Of a stretch of 64,000 nucleotides of DNA, positions 11,881 to 24,191 are shown piece by piece. Each line of letters starts with the position of its first letter. The stretch's first letter is position 1. Source of the stretch: Panulirus ornatus (lineage: Eukaryota; Arthropoda; Malacostraca; Decapoda; Palinuridae); assembly GCF_036320965.1 (NCBI RefSeq), contig NC_092257.1, positions 17,345,413 to 17,409,412 on the forward strand. The letters are read 5' to 3'. A model generated the notes under the pieces. That model ran no database searches. It was given only the letters and a program-made list of their open reading frames with translations, and was not told the DNA's origin. The position numbers were made by a program, and so were the translations under genes.

Positions 11881-13625
11881 ATAAGACTCTCTACGAAGCC
11901 AGGTTGGTGAGACCAACTGTCAAAACGCGTTTACCACATTATTCCTCCTAAATCCCATCATACAACATCACCTTATTCGACACTTTGCGAGGAGGCTTCA
12001 ACACCATTCTTGCCACCGCCACATCCTGCCGCCCGAGATCCCTCGTCCCAGAGTTGCATTTCGAACACCACCGACCACATCCAAGAATAACTCTTGTTTA
12101 TATCAGGTTATCAGAGCCCAAAATCATAACTACCAATAGCTTTTTCTCCACATTCTCAGCCTTAGGTTGTAAACTATCTATCTTTAATATCATTAGCATG
12201 ACTATTACCTTATCATTACTGTCGTTAATATTACCACTAATGACGTGGGGACCAGAGAGGGAGGGAGCGCGGCGTCGGTCCCGCCCACCGCTTCCAGCGC
12301 CGCCACCAGGCATCTGACCTTGACAACAATGCACGCTCCGTTACGCGCCAGCCAGCCAGCCTGTCTCATTTCCCCTCCCACTCCAGCTTAATGAGTGGTA
12401 GCTGCTGCTCCCCCTCCAAAAAAATGATGGTAGCGGAAGAACATGGTATGGAGAGGGGCCACGGTCGGGTGGGGAGTCTGGGTTACTCCTAATTCACTAT
12501 ACTGTAAGGGGGAGACAGACTCACCCGCCGGCACATGACCAGGACGAACACAGTCATGAGGCCAGTATTTCCCCCTCGTCATGTCCTGCTTAACGATACC
12601 TTCCTAGTGCTCCCCAACCCGCTCCCGCCTGCGGGGTACTGACGTCACGTTACACCCCCCCTCCACTAGCTTGCAGGCTCCACCACTCCCACTCCATCCA
12701 ACACCTCTCTGCCTCTCTATTCTCTCCTATCTACTCCGCCTGTTCCACCTACCTACTACTGCTACCATCTCCTCTCCTGTCTCCTGTTCCACATCCCTAC
12801 GACTCACCACAACTGCCTCTCCTGTTTCCTGTTTTACACATGCCCTCTACCTACCACCATCACCTCTCATGTCTCCTGTTCCACATCTCCAACTCCCACC
12901 ACCATTGCCTCTCCCGATTCCTGTCCCACATCCCTATCATCATCATCGTCTCTCCTTTATCATCTGTTCCAAACACTTACCAGCACCACCACCTTAACTT
13001 CTCCTGTTCCACATTCTTACCACCATCACCCCTCCTGTGTCCCCTGTTCCACATATCCCTACTACCGCCACCTCTCCTGTTCCACGTACCAAACACCGCT
13101 ACCACCATCGCCTCTCCAAATCTCCTGTTCCACATCCCTCCCACCGGCAGCAGCCTCTCTTTCACTTCCCTCCATATTATCCTGCATTATATATACAGCG
13201 TCGACAGACAATATCCCACATCTTTACGGGACAAGTTGGCTCGTGAGGAACATGAGGGCCGACGCAGCCTGGTGAAGCAGGCGGGGCCTCCTCACAAGTT
13301 GCGTCTGGTACCGTGAGGGTCGGGGCATCCTGGCGGGGCAAGCGAGGGGGCGCCCCTCCCCATCATGAGGCCTTCACGAAAGGCAATCTGAGGTGTGAGT
13401 GTTCTCTAGCAAGGTGGAGGGGGTTGGGTGGGGGTTCTTGAACAGGGCCAACTGGCAGACATAGGGAGGGACGGACGACGGACGGGATGGGTTTAGGAAA
13501 AGGGGCAGATGGACAGACGAAGGGAAACATAAATGGACGGGCGACGGAGGGATTAAACCAGACAGAGACAGGGGGAGACAGCGTAAGGGAGGACACACAC
13601 ACACAAGGAAAGACAGCGTAAGGGG

Positions 13626-13630
<5 letters not shown>
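11880..13630. other. Unrecognised stretch with pyrimidine-rich decayed repeats
   Basis: From about 12670 to 13160 the text TCTCCTGTTCCACAT recurs every 40-60 nt, a decayed pyrimidine-rich repeat. A GC-richer patch at 12240-12320 is notable only by composition. No gene recognised. Confidence 0.5.

Positions 13631-13690
<60 letters not shown>
13631..13690. repeat. (CA)30 microsatellite
   Basis: Uninterrupted CA tract seen directly. Confidence 0.95.
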
Positions 13691-13691
<1 letters not shown>

Positions 13692-14135
13692 CCATCTATC
13701 TGAATCCAGCTTTCAAAGTCAGACGCTGTCTTAATGTCCCTTAGTTGCTCGTCCTATTCGGGACCATCAGGTCTCTTCCTCCTCAACTGCCTCATCTTTT
13801 CATGGTCAATACGTCCTTTACAGAAATGTCATGACCGACTTGTTGATGATGATGACCTTTGCTTATAACTTCGTTAGCGATGCTTGATGAGTGGAGCAAA
13901 TGAAGTTGAGCGGGTGACTCACACGCCGCTTGCACAACAAGACTGGCCGACAGCTGGTTGTGAGTGGAAGAGCTGGCTGGCTGGCCGGCAGCTGGTGCTG
14001 ATTGAGTGGTGGAGCTGGCCGGCAGATGATAGGTCCAGCTGGCCGGCAGCTGGTGCCCGTTGTAAGCTAGGGCAGACGTCAGCGTCTGTGTGTTCCGGCT
14101 GTGAATTACACAACGCTGCTACGTTTTTGCACGCA

Positions 14136-14137
<2 letters not shown>
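13691..14137. other. Unrecognised stretch
   Basis: Contains three or four loose copies of GCTGGCCGGCAGCTGGT at 13975-14060. No gene recognised. Confidence 0.5.

Positions 14138-14196
<59 letters not shown>
14138..14196. repeat. (GT)n microsatellite
   Basis: Uninterrupted GT tract of 59 nt. Confidence 0.95.
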
Positions 14197-14198
<2 letters not shown>

Positions 14199-14199
14199 C

Positions 14200-14345
14200 A
14201 GCGACGGTACAACTTACGACCACGACGGTACGACTATTAAGCACGACGGCACGACCCTTGAGTACGACGGGTACGACCCTCGAGTACGACGGTACGACCC
14301 TCGAGTACGACGGTACGACCCTTGAGCACGACGGTATGACCTGTG
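14200..14345. repeat. 21-bp minisatellite, GAGTACGACGGTACGACCCTC
   Basis: About six to seven imperfect tandem copies of a 21-nt unit immediately after a (GT)n tract. The same core (CACGACGGTACGACCCTTGA) recurs at 39.8-40.1 kb and 42.6-42.8 kb, and in reverse complement at several single-copy sites, so it belongs to a dispersed family. Confidence 0.85.
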
Positions 14346-15520
14346 AGAGAACCATGATAACCTGGCTTTCCACTTATTCCTTATGGGTCAGGTTAAATGC
14401 CTTATGGCTTTTAGTCCCGCGGGTCTCCAGATGTTAAACTCTCGTGTACCATCATCTGTTAATGTTAATGTTAACTAGCTTTGCGTGTCGGGGGGCAATT
14501 CCTTCCCCATGTGCCATTCTGTACCCAATGAATTGCTGTAAAAAAATTATGTAGGCACCTCTCGGAAGTCGTAAAGTCTTAACTGAATATACAAGTCTTT
14601 CATGAATATTCAGCGGTAATATCTTATTCCATAAGGCGGAAATGTATGTGGGTTATGGGTGTGTGTTCTGATGAGGGTGTGTCTGTATCACAAGCATCAG
14701 GTTAAGGAGGGGCCCTACCGTCCATGGCTTACCCCAGGTCAGGGGACACAACACTCTCACATTCCGCCATATCCTACTCTCTCTACCATGCGTCTATCCT
14801 CCCTCCTACGTCTCTCTTCCTACAAGCGTCTCTCCTTCTTCCTTCGACTCTTTCCCCTAACCCTATCTCCCCTCTCTTCTCCGCTTCCCTTCGTCACCCC
14901 CGTCTCTCTTCTCCAGCCCAACCTCCTTCCCTCCTCCGCTTCTCTCCTCCCTCCTCAAGACAAGAGGGAGGGAAAGCAGGCCGCACACACACTCCTCTCC
15001 CCAGTACCACAACATCCAGCTATATATACCCACACTCTATCACCCATCTACGGCAGTTTTTGTGATGGCTCCCCGCAGAGTCCCCGCACCCCCAGAGAGG
15101 CGGTGACTCACGCCTCGCCCTCCCAGTGGCCTCCCCGGGTACTGCAAGCAGCTCCTCCCTCCCAATCTCCTAATACTAGGGTCAGAACCCATTCCGTGGA
15201 GACAATTATCAAAAGGAAATAATAACCAATAAAATAAATTCGTTATGATGATAATCATATTGGTAATTAAACATCAATAACAATAGATAATAACAGAATA
15301 CACATAAGAAATAATCGGACCCCAAGTTACCTCACAAATCCCTTGGGTCCGGTCGTTTAACACTTGGTAATCCAGCCTCTGAAAGCCTTGGCCGCTGCAA
15401 ACCTACAGGAGTCGTGGATCCTCCACAAGCAGGCGTACAGTATCAAATACTCAATAACCACAGGATTTCGCCATCATAAACATGAATATCTTAGCCTAAC
15501 AACAAGAACTGTGTTCACTC

Positions 15521-15525
<5 letters not shown>
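14346..15525. other. Unrecognised stretch
   Basis: The first ~60 nt after the 21-bp array include GGGTCAGGTTAAATG (14385-14399), which recurs in reverse complement at 20499-20513 near another 21-bp-type copy. From 14770 to 15000 it is pyrimidine-rich and open by composition. No gene recognised. Confidence 0.45.

Positions 15526-15608
<83 letters not shown>
15526..15608. repeat. (AT)n microsatellite
   Basis: Uninterrupted AT tract of about 83 nt. Confidence 0.95.
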
Positions 15609-15610
<2 letters not shown>

Positions 15611-15629
15611 TACGTCAGTTATATCCTCA

Positions 15630-16080
15630 GGTAACCCCTCCATAGTTATCTATAAAGAGACACTATTTCAGTTATTTATCGAAAAGCCACGTCGATTCTT
15701 TACAGGTAATACATCCCAGAGAGTCATTTGCATAACAGAGCTACACGTCAGGTAATTATCGATAAGGGAATCCTTGTCAGTTATAAATAGAAAAAAGCAG
15801 ATAAAATTCGGTTTCTTCTTAGAAAGGCACAGCCTCGCCTCAGCTGATTACAATAAAGGTGACCAATGTCAGTTATTTTCAGATAAGGCTACCTGTCAGG
15901 TATTTACAGATATGGCTGTTCTGTCATTCAGATACATAATACACCAATATGGCTGCCCTGTGTAAGACATTTACAGATAAGAAAACCCTTTTAGTTATCT
16001 ACACATAAGGCTGTCCTCTCAGTTATGTAGAGATAAAGGTTGCCTGTTAAGTTATGCATTACCAGGGACATCCCCTCGTT
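15630..16080. repeat. Decayed ~45-60-bp repeat, CAGTTATTTACAGATAAGGCT
   Basis: Variants of CAGTTAT-TTA-AGATAAGG recur at about 15668, 15748, 15777, 15869, 15897, 15967, 15990 and 16019, separated by roughly 22-90 nt of diverged text. It reads as an old tandem repeat. Confidence 0.55.
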
Positions 16081-16289
16081 ATCATTCTGACTGATAGCGA
16101 CCTCACAGTCACCGAACCCATTTGAGGACGCGATATATATTTTTTTTTTAGGCAGGATGGCCTAGACTCTCAATGGAACCTTTAGGGCCAGGTCAAAGGA
16201 TTAGCCACTGCAACCCAATGTTCGTATCGTCGTGGTCAAGGGGGTAAAATGACAGCTTTATGTTAGATGCTGAGAAAGCAGACGAAGCA

Positions 16290-16480
16290 GAGCCTCTTGG
16301 TAGCCCCATGACAGCCGAGGCAGAGCCCCATGACACCCAGGAGCCGAGACAGAGCCCCATGACACCCCAGCAGGCGAAAGGAGGAGCTCCGAAAGCCGAG
16401 GCAGAGCCCCATGACACCCAGAAGGCGAAAGGAGAGCTTCGACAGCCGAGGCAGAGCCCCAGGACAGCCACAACAAAGAC
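16290..16480. repeat. ~28-bp degenerate array, GCCGAGGCAGAGCCCCATGA
   Basis: Five or so copies of GCCGAGGCAGAGCCCCATGA plus CACCCAG with variable linkers. It keeps short frames open on both strands. Confidence 0.7.
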
Positions 16481-19400
16481 AGCCACGCGCCAGCAGAGTT
16501 ACTCAGCGAAAACGAACTGCTACAGAACCGGAAGCCTTCTGCTACCACGGACAAGGGGAAAAATACCTTCCCAGCTACGGTGACTTTGAGGAAGGGCAGC
16601 GGCTGGGTAAAGTAACAAGGGACAGCCCTTAAGTAACTACGAGCCTTAAGAAACTACGAGAAGGCGCAGGTCCGAGCTACAGCATCTTTACGAAGTGACA
16701 GCTCCACACTTAAAGTAAATTACAGAAAGGTCAGCACTGCGCTACAGTAATTTCTAAGAAGGTCAGCTTCGGGCTATAGCAAATTACAGGCACGGAAGCT
16801 CCAGGCAAATACATAAATCCGAGAAACGGAAGCTCTACGCTCCGTAATCTGGAGAGAGAGAGAAAAAAAAATCGCAAATTTCGGAAACAGAAAATTAAAA
16901 AATGGAATCCGCCAACACACAGACTCCAGACACACTCGGTTAAATAACCTGGAATTAGCATCTCTATTCAAAACGGTTTCGAGCAGCCTTACTTAACGGC
17001 GATGCTGGGTCTTTCCTGCTTTAAAAAAAAAGAGAAAAAGACTCCATTACGGCGGACTCACTTTAGTTTCTCATTAGACAAATGTATACTACACTCCTAA
17101 CCTAATCCTGGCTCTCACCGGCGTCAGCCCACCAAACATCTCGGGTTGAGCAGAAACTTGCTAACTTACACAATAAGTTTGTACGAGGATTCTTTTATTT
17201 CTTATTTTTCGATTTGTTTCCTTTTGTCAAAAGTTTTTTATCTGAATTTTACAAGGATTTTCATTTTTCGATTTGGTCAAAAGTTTTTCAAAATAAAAAT
17301 TCTGGATTGTACATAGATTTTTATTTTTTTTTCGATGTTTTCTCTTTTTTGCAAGAATCTTGCTTTGAACGGATTTTTCTTTTATTTTTTCGATTACTTT
17401 CCTTTTGTCAATTCTTTTATTCAAAATAAAATTTCGGGAGAAAAGGAAAGACTTAATCATTATCATCAAAATTCCCAACGGGAGCTCACTCATGCCACCA
17501 ATATTTTACCTTGAGTTTTCACTTTTTAACAACCTTATAGCTTGACTCCTGATCCGTCAAACTGTCGTCTCCCTCGGTAAATTCACAGAACCAGATTTGA
17601 CAGGTGTATTTCCCTATGTCATACACCTGCCAGTTACAACTGCTTATAGATAAACAACACTAACATCCTTCAGCATGACCTGTAATTAGGATTCATATTT
17701 ATATAAGATAGTCACTCGAATCCAGGCAACATTTTACTCTTAAAATTTAATATATAAATCCGAGAGAGGGCCAGGCACAACGTGTTTTACCGAATACAAG
17801 AATTTCAATTAAATTTTACCCAAAATAAAAAAAAAATCAGCATCTAACCTCGTTACTGGCCAGTGGGTCCTCTGTTACATATATGTTTTGTGTATATACG
17901 AGGACAAAGAACAACAAAAGAAAACGATCAGGACAGACGATTTTCTCTGGATGACAACCAGGAATAAGCATATAAACAAGAAACAGGGACGGGAGGCAGC
18001 TTAACCCATTTCCCCGCCAGCAGCGGCAGCTTCTTCACCAAGACCCACAAAGTAGCCAAGCTGCTGTGTACTCCACACTCTTGAGACGAAATTATTTTCT
18101 AAGAAAGCCGATTTCTCTCTACGACCACAACCAACTTCCCGGCCACACCATCATCCACTGTGCTCCTGCAACAGCTACTCCAGCCCGCTGCACGGGGCAG
18201 GTAGGATCACAAAACCGCAAGAGATATTGGTGGCGGCTGCATCACCTCACCATTACTGGCGTGGGCCAGCCTGTAACGCAACACCTTCACTTGACCAGCA
18301 TGGCCACTCCTCGCCAAACAACTGGCCTCACCTTAGTCGTCACGTCCACGGCCACAAGACTATCCATTGCCTTGATAACGGGACCAGCGATAACATCGCT
18401 TTGACCCTTTCCGTCAAGCATCATCCCACTCATCCCGTTACCGCGCGTCACTTCGCGTCACCATCGTTACACCTCTAACTGTTTCTCCGTTACAGTCTCT
18501 CTCGTCACTACACATTGGTGTTCTTTTTTTCTTTCAGGGAAAGACTTATCAGTAGTTTTGGGCAAGCGGTCTCACTGTCGCGCTCGCCACGTGTATCTTA
18601 GAACACTTAACTCGATTCCAAAACCTTTACTTCCTTCAAATATGATTTCCAATTCAAACTAAACCAAAATAAAATGATTAACAAATATATTAATCGCACG
18701 TAACACATATATCTTTTAGAACTCGTGTTTAGCGAAAACAGACGATACATTAAAAAAATCGCTAAAAAAGAGAAAGCACGTAGGTAGAACAGTCACATTT
18801 CTGGAGTCCGGGGATAAGCACATGCACACGGGTGAGGGACATTCACCTGGGTGTGGTGAGGCCCCAGGTCATCTGGCTCGTGACCAGTCACACGCGTAAA
18901 GAACACTGACTGAAATTAGCCCAGCACTGAGGCAGCGGCGGGGGAGGGTCCCGTCCTAGTGCCCGCGCCGCCCTGCCGTGGTGGCCTGTCAACCCACACC
19001 GGGCACTGCCCTGCCTTCCCCTGCCCGCGCTTGGTCCGACCCAGCGATAAAACCTATCAAAAACAGCAGTTCAAGCGGTCCGTATATGATAGATTCATGA
19101 TATCTCACTTGATGAACGATCGAACAACGTAAGTTAACATAATGTGTAGATGTTTCTGACGTCCTTCGTATCGCGATGCGTGACATGAAGGGTGAGCGGG
19201 AAGACGCTCCTTCTCCAGTGGTTGCCTGCCCAGTGTCGGCGCATTTCGTTATTACCGTTACTCACCAACGACCAGCAACCAATTTACACAAATGACCGCA
19301 CCTACAACGTTATCATAAAATAATATAATAAGACGAAAAAATGAAAAGTAAGCTATATCACATAATTAATAATAGTGGGGGGATGCAGGGAGCGTACGGC

Positions 19401-19505
19401 AACTACTCCGATCCCGGGCCGCCCACCCACTACTACTGTACTACCGCTTCTGAGAGCCCGTCAGGTTCCACCCCCGCAGCCAACCACTACTTCCACTTCC
19501 ACGCT
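16481..19505. other. Mostly AT-rich unrecognised stretch
   Basis: Includes loose repeats of GGAAGCTC and TACAGTAATT-type text at 16680-16850, and a T-rich decayed array at about 17190-17435 in which TTTTTCGATTTGTTTCCTTT recurs roughly every 60 nt. The region 17450-18060 is AT-rich and quiet. 18900-19030 is GC-richer. No gene recognised. Confidence 0.5.
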
Positions 19506-19811
19506 GTAGTACTCCTATCTGTATCATCCTGTAAGATATCCCTTATACTCTCAATTGTAGTACTCCTATCTGTATTATCCTGTAAGACATCCCTTATACT
19601 CTCAGCTGTAGTACTCCTATCTGTATTACCCTGTAAGATATCCCTCATACTCTCAGCGGCAGTACTCCTAACTGTATTATCCTGAAAGATATCCCTCATA
19701 CTCTCAGCGGCAGTACTCCTAACTGTATTATCCTGAAAGATATCCCTCATACTCTCAGCTGTAGTACTCCTAACTGTATTATCCTGAAAGATATCCCTCA
19801 TACTCTCAGGA
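19506..19811. repeat. 51-bp minisatellite, six copies
   Basis: A 51-nt unit starting GTAGTACTCCTATCTGTATC is repeated six times. Copies at the left carry CCTGTAAGA and CCCTTATACT, while copies at the right carry CCTGAAAGA and CCCTCATACT, so two sequence types occupy the two halves. The unit length keeps a frame open on each strand. Confidence 0.9.
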
Positions 19812-20520
19812 ATCCTCAAAGAACTGATCTCGTACGGTCGTATGTCGGAAAAGCAGGCGTAACTTACTGAACAGAGTTAACATACAAGCAAAAATAAGGA
19901 CGCATGCCTCTGATATTATCAAGCTAAATATCTCATTAAATAAACGAGTTTATTCCATTGTAGTGATAAGCAATATCGCTATATGTATTCACCAACCGCA
20001 TCAACACATCTATGTACACTTCTTAAGCCTCTGAATAAACACTTAAATTCACACTAACAAAAGGAGGCGGGTGGGGAGCACGCGTGCTTGCCGGCTAAAC
20101 TTAGAGTTCTGATAAAACTTTTAAGACTTTCTTCCATAAATAGTTAAGTGGTGGTGAGAGTAGTGTACCGCTAGTGGCCGCGGGAGGGAGGCATGTCCTG
20201 CCTCGCCTCCACCCGTCGCCTCTCCCCCCCGCCACACATTATGTGCACAAGAAACGTTCGCTGGAGTCTCGCCAACGCAGTTTGTAGAGATTATCATCCC
20301 GGCATTAAGACAATAATGTAGTCTACGACCATCGCAGCGTGAGTGGGACAAACATTTGCCGCTGAAAATATCAGCGCCGCCAAACATACCAGCAGTAGGA
20401 GTGGTGAAGTGCAGCGCACACCGACACGCGCAGCGGATAAGTGGGCCTCAAGTGCGCTAGTATTAACCTTTACGATCCTCGGGGGTAAGATGGCCTGACA
20501 TTTAACCTGACCCTTCTTTA
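19812..20520. other. Unrecognised stretch
   Basis: No gene or known repeat recognised. GC-richer from about 20160 to 20450. The right end (20489-20520) carries text related to sequence beside the 21-bp array at 14.4 kb. Confidence 0.45.
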
Positions 20521-20666
20521 ATGCGTCAGGTCGAAGCGGTTAGCATTACTGACCCGGACGTATTGCACGTCTCCCTTGCCTCTCCGGGGTCGAGTCCGAT
20601 AGAGGTTCGAATCCTGGTCGCGGTAGTGGGGCATTCAGCCGCCCGTTGCAGTCTTCGCTCACAAGC

Positions 20667-20707
<41 letters not shown>
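20521..20707 (+). mobile_element. tRNA-derived SINE-like element with CA tail
   Basis: A Pol III B-box match GGTTCGAATCC lies at 20604-20614, with a second B-box-like GGTCGAGTCC just upstream at 20589-20598. An A-box-like TCGAAGCGGTTAGCAT lies about 70 nt upstream, near 20531. The unit is followed by GC-richer body text and then a (CA)n tail at 20668-20707. This order, tRNA-like promoter then body then simple tail, is the usual layout of a tRNA-derived SINE. I cannot fold a clean cloverleaf, so a functional tRNA is not called. The right border beyond the tail is uncertain. Confidence 0.55.
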
Positions 20708-20709
<2 letters not shown>

Positions 20710-20959
20710 ATGGGTCGTACCGTTGTGGTAAATGGAGGTACTTTCCATCACGTGATGTTATCAGTCGTCGGGGACACATCTCGTCCAGCATCACACCATC
20801 AAGTAATGACCGACAGTCACTAGCAACGTCTCCTGCCGAACATGTCACGGCAAACCTGACACAAACATAAGAGAATCGCATCATTCACAGCATCACTACT
20901 ACTGCTGCTGCTGCTAACAACCTACCACAACAGCCACTAAAAAGGTACGTGGCAGAGGG

Positions 20960-21150
20960 GGGGACCTCCGAACTCAGCTCGAGGTGAGGGGGACCCCAAG
21001 CCCAGGTCGAGGTATGGGGCCCCATCCGGATTGCTATCAGAGGACCCCATGTCAGGGTCGCTATGCGGGGGCCCCCTAGCCAGGGTCGTTGTGCGGGGCC
21101 CCCCATTGGGAAGGTTGCTATGCAGGGGGGCCCCCCCTAACCTGAGCAGC
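20960..21150. repeat. Degenerate ~35-bp GGGGCCCC-rich array
   Basis: GGGGCCCC or GGGGACCCC blocks alternate with AGGTCG/AGGGTCG and GCTATG text at roughly 30-40 nt intervals, about five to six copies. Confidence 0.6.
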
Positions 21151-22690
21151 CGTAGTTGGGGGGACGACAAAGGGGAGCGGGGACGTAGTAGGTCGCTAGA
21201 AATAGATACTCTCACCACTTTCTTCCGCCCCAAGATTCTGCCATAGTGACACCAGCCGTTACCAACACCTCCCCCGCCCAGGCCACACCATACGGACGTG
21301 CGTGCCGCTCAGGCCCCGCCTTCACGGACACGCTGAACACCATTCGTTCCTCTGAAACTTACACCTTGCTTCCTCTTGTTCGCAGTCTGCAATGCCATCT
21401 CTACAACCTCACCCTGCCACCTATCCTGGAGGCAACGGCGGCCGTGCACCACTATGGGTCCTCCACCATTATTAGCACGTAAACAGACGTGACACAACGG
21501 GAATCTTCACATGAAATTTACAGTCTTTTTTTTTTTTCTTTTCCATAGTCTTGAACACAGGAACTTCTTGCTCGTCTGGGTCGTTATTCACTCGGACCAG
21601 CACAGGCAGGGGTCTGTGCTGGTCCCTCTCTCTTTTGCCTTACCCCGGGGTATACACGAAGCCCATCCTCAACACCAGCTTTACCCACATCCCATGTACT
21701 CAAACCGTAATACACAGTAGTCCCACGGCTAAGGCCTTCCACCCTTCCCAACCTCACCTCACTGCCACAACTCACTCGCACCACACCTAACTTCTGTCCC
21801 TTGACTACAGGGGTTTTATTCGCCGTAGTACAAAGTGTGGCACACAATTCTGGTGTGGCTCTTGCCCCACCTCGCTGTTAACCAGAGTGGAAGCGACAGC
21901 CTTCCGTCTCATTACTTCCCCCCTGGCATCACTTCTCTTCAGCCATCCCTTATCGTACACCGCGACGTTGCTACGGGTACTATTGTGGTCCCTGAGCACG
22001 TGAGGTGTCTGAGTGTGTTCCCGCCACCAGGGCTTGGATTCACGGCATTTCGCTGCTGCTTCCCCAAAGTTTCTCTGTGTGAGGACCGGCCACTAGGGGA
22101 ATGGCTATCATAATACGTCCTCCTCCCCTAGGAACAGGTAATCTTTCTTCTGCCTTTCAGGATCAGGTCTACGAAAAACAGCGGAGCCTTGAGTAATTTC
22201 TGCTTTCTCTTCCTTTCACGCAAGACGGTTGGAGAGGAAATGTTCCGCTCGTGTCGTGTCCGTCACTAACAATAAAGTCGTCTATCATCATCTAAACACC
22301 TTTACGTCACCTTCCCCTACAACGTCACCGTCTCCTACACAAACAGCGTCGTCACCTTTCCCCACCACACGTCTGTACCCTCACCCCAACCCGTCCGTCA
22401 TCAGGTCTACCCCAACACCAAGACCTTCGCCAACCAAACAAAAAAACATCTTCAGCGTCAAGAGAGTTACTCACCTCGCCCAGACACATTTCAGCATTAT
22501 GAATGGATCTGAATAATGTAAACATTTCTGTAATGCTTCCTATAGTGTCTACTAACAGAACAGATGCAGTATCAATACATCCTTCGAATATATGATGAAA
22601 CCTTGCATTAAACTGTGACAGCAGCGTGGCATTCCAGTTGCTGGGAGAGCTTTCCTAATAAATTCATCCTGACTGACAAATACGACGCCA
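21151..22690. other. Unrecognised stretch
   Basis: No supported gene. A run of T at 21527-21537 and a pyrimidine-rich part at 22300-22440 are the only compositional features. Confidence 0.5.
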
Positions 22691-22697
22691 CAATATC

Positions 22698-23351
22698 ATG
22701 GAGCTGTGGCTGTGCGGCGGCGGTGGCGGTGTTGGCGACCCCGCCACCACCACCAGCAGCCAGAGGCGACCGACCTCATTAAAATCAGAAATTGTAAAGC
22801 TGACCCTCACGTCCCCGACCTCACCTCACGGCCAGCTGCTGACCACCAGCCGTGGCCGCCGCGCCTCCGTCTACATGAATACCATCATGGAGTGGAGTGT
22901 GGGTGGGGGGTGTCCCGTTCATAAGGCTCGGATGAGCAGTTGGGTCATTAGTCTCATTGGGGAAAGTCAAGTCATTAAGCTTGGGGTGTATAAAGTCGCG
23001 TTATCGAGATTCTTTCAGCTTGAGCTAGAGAGCCTCGTTAAGCTTGAGATGTTCACCTACCCTGGGCAACACGGGGCGTCGGGGCAGGAGCGGGTACCCA
23101 GCCGCCCCACTGCTAAGGATTCCCCGCTGCTCCGGGGCTTCACGGCCCGGCCCCCTTTACCCCTGATCCCCCCCAAATGGAGGGAGAGTAGGAGGGCTCA
23201 CGGACGCTCACAACCACCAATTAATAACCACAGGGGCAAGGGTGGCTACATGGCCAGCCTTGTGGCCCTGGGAGAGAGGACAACGCACTTACAGAAATAT
23301 TCACAACAACGAGTGAAAGAGCAGAGGACCTGGGCGGCTGGCCACACCTGA
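22698..23351 (+). CDS. Unsupported but unusually long non-repetitive open frame (217 codons)
   Basis: The frame runs from ATG 22698 to a TGA ending at 23351 without any tandem repeat to explain it. By a rough random-sequence estimate a frame this long is expected less than once per window, so it is recorded. Against it, the translation has no recognisable domain, codon use is not distinctive, and the sequence is fairly GC-rich, which lengthens chance frames. It could be chance or a remnant of a mobile element. Host coding function is not claimed. Confidence 0.15.
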   Translation: MELWLCGGGGGVGDPATTTSSQRRPTSLKSEIVKLTLTSPTSPHGQLLTTSRGRRASVYMNTIMEWSVGGGCPVHKARMSSWVISLIGESQVIKLGVYKVALSRFFQLELESLVKLEMFTYPGQHGASGQERVPSRPTAKDSPLLRGFTARPPLPLIPPKWRESRRAHGRSQPPINNHRGKGGYMASLVALGERTTHLQKYSQQRVKEQRTWAAGHT

Positions 23352-23639
23352 ATCGTCAGCTACACTAAAGCCTCACACACACACACACACACACACACCC
23401 ACCCCATCAATGGTGGGGAGACAAACACGTTCTTCAATGCAAGTGGCAGACAACGCCTTATTCGAAAGCCACAATGAGTGGGGCTCCCTACACGCCCGAG
23501 AGAACTGTGCTGTATGTCATCTCTTGAGAGGCGAGCCTGGCAACTAGATCCTCTTTTATGATGATCCTGTGTAACGACTTACAACAGGTCCCACCAGGTC
23601 CTCCTTAATGTCCCAACTCACCCACCTCACATTCCCTAT

Positions 23640-23870
23640 CCTTCCTTCCACACTGCCCCGACTCACAAAAGATCCCCCTGCTCCTTCCGTACGACTCATA
23701 ACAATGTCTACTGTTCCTTCTATACTGTGCCCACTCACAACAGTTCCTACGGTTCCTTCTCTACTGTCCCCACTCACAACAGTTCCTATCGCTCCTTCTA
23801 TATTGAATTCACAAGAGTCCCGACTCTTCCTTCAGTACTGTCCCGACTCACAAAAGATCCTTCTATTTGG
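23640..23870. repeat. ~36-bp tandem repeat, about five to six copies
   Basis: The text CCCACTCACAACAGTTCCTA followed by CGGTTCCTTCTCTACTGT recurs every ~36 nt with increasing divergence at both ends. Confidence 0.75.
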
Positions 23871-23935
23871 TCAATTTGGTCCAGTATTGACCTGACCCTT
23901 AAAAATCAGGTCAGTGGGTCACACCATACTAGAGA

Positions 23936-23990
23936 GTCGTACCGTCGTGGTCATGGGTCAAACCGACGTACTCAAGGGTCGTACCTCTGT
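23936..23990. repeat. Short copy of the dispersed 21-bp family (reverse complement)
   Basis: GTCGTACCGTCGTGGTCATG and GGTCGTACC are the reverse complement of the CACGACGGTACGACCC core of the arrays at 14.2, 39.8 and 42.6 kb. Confidence 0.6.
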
Positions 23991-24146
23991 GCAGGAGGCT
24001 ACTGGCTGAAGCAGCGTGGATCACCGCGTCTGTTTCCCCCTCCCGTGATATTAATGACACATCATCTGCTAATACGCTTCTCATCAGGAATTAACAGGTT
24101 AACGTCAGTATATTCCTTAGGGAGAGGCCAGGCCGAGGCTGAGCCG

Positions 24147-24147
<1 letters not shown>

Positions 24148-24189
<42 letters not shown>
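24148..24189. repeat. (AC)n microsatellite
   Basis: Uninterrupted AC tract. A shorter (AC)12 lies at 23374-23398. Confidence 0.95.

Positions 24190-24191
<2 letters not shown>

Noticed and set aside
20521..20640. Functional tRNA gene
   Set aside because: A- and B-box-like words are too far apart and the acceptor and T stems do not pair, so a SINE is a better reading.
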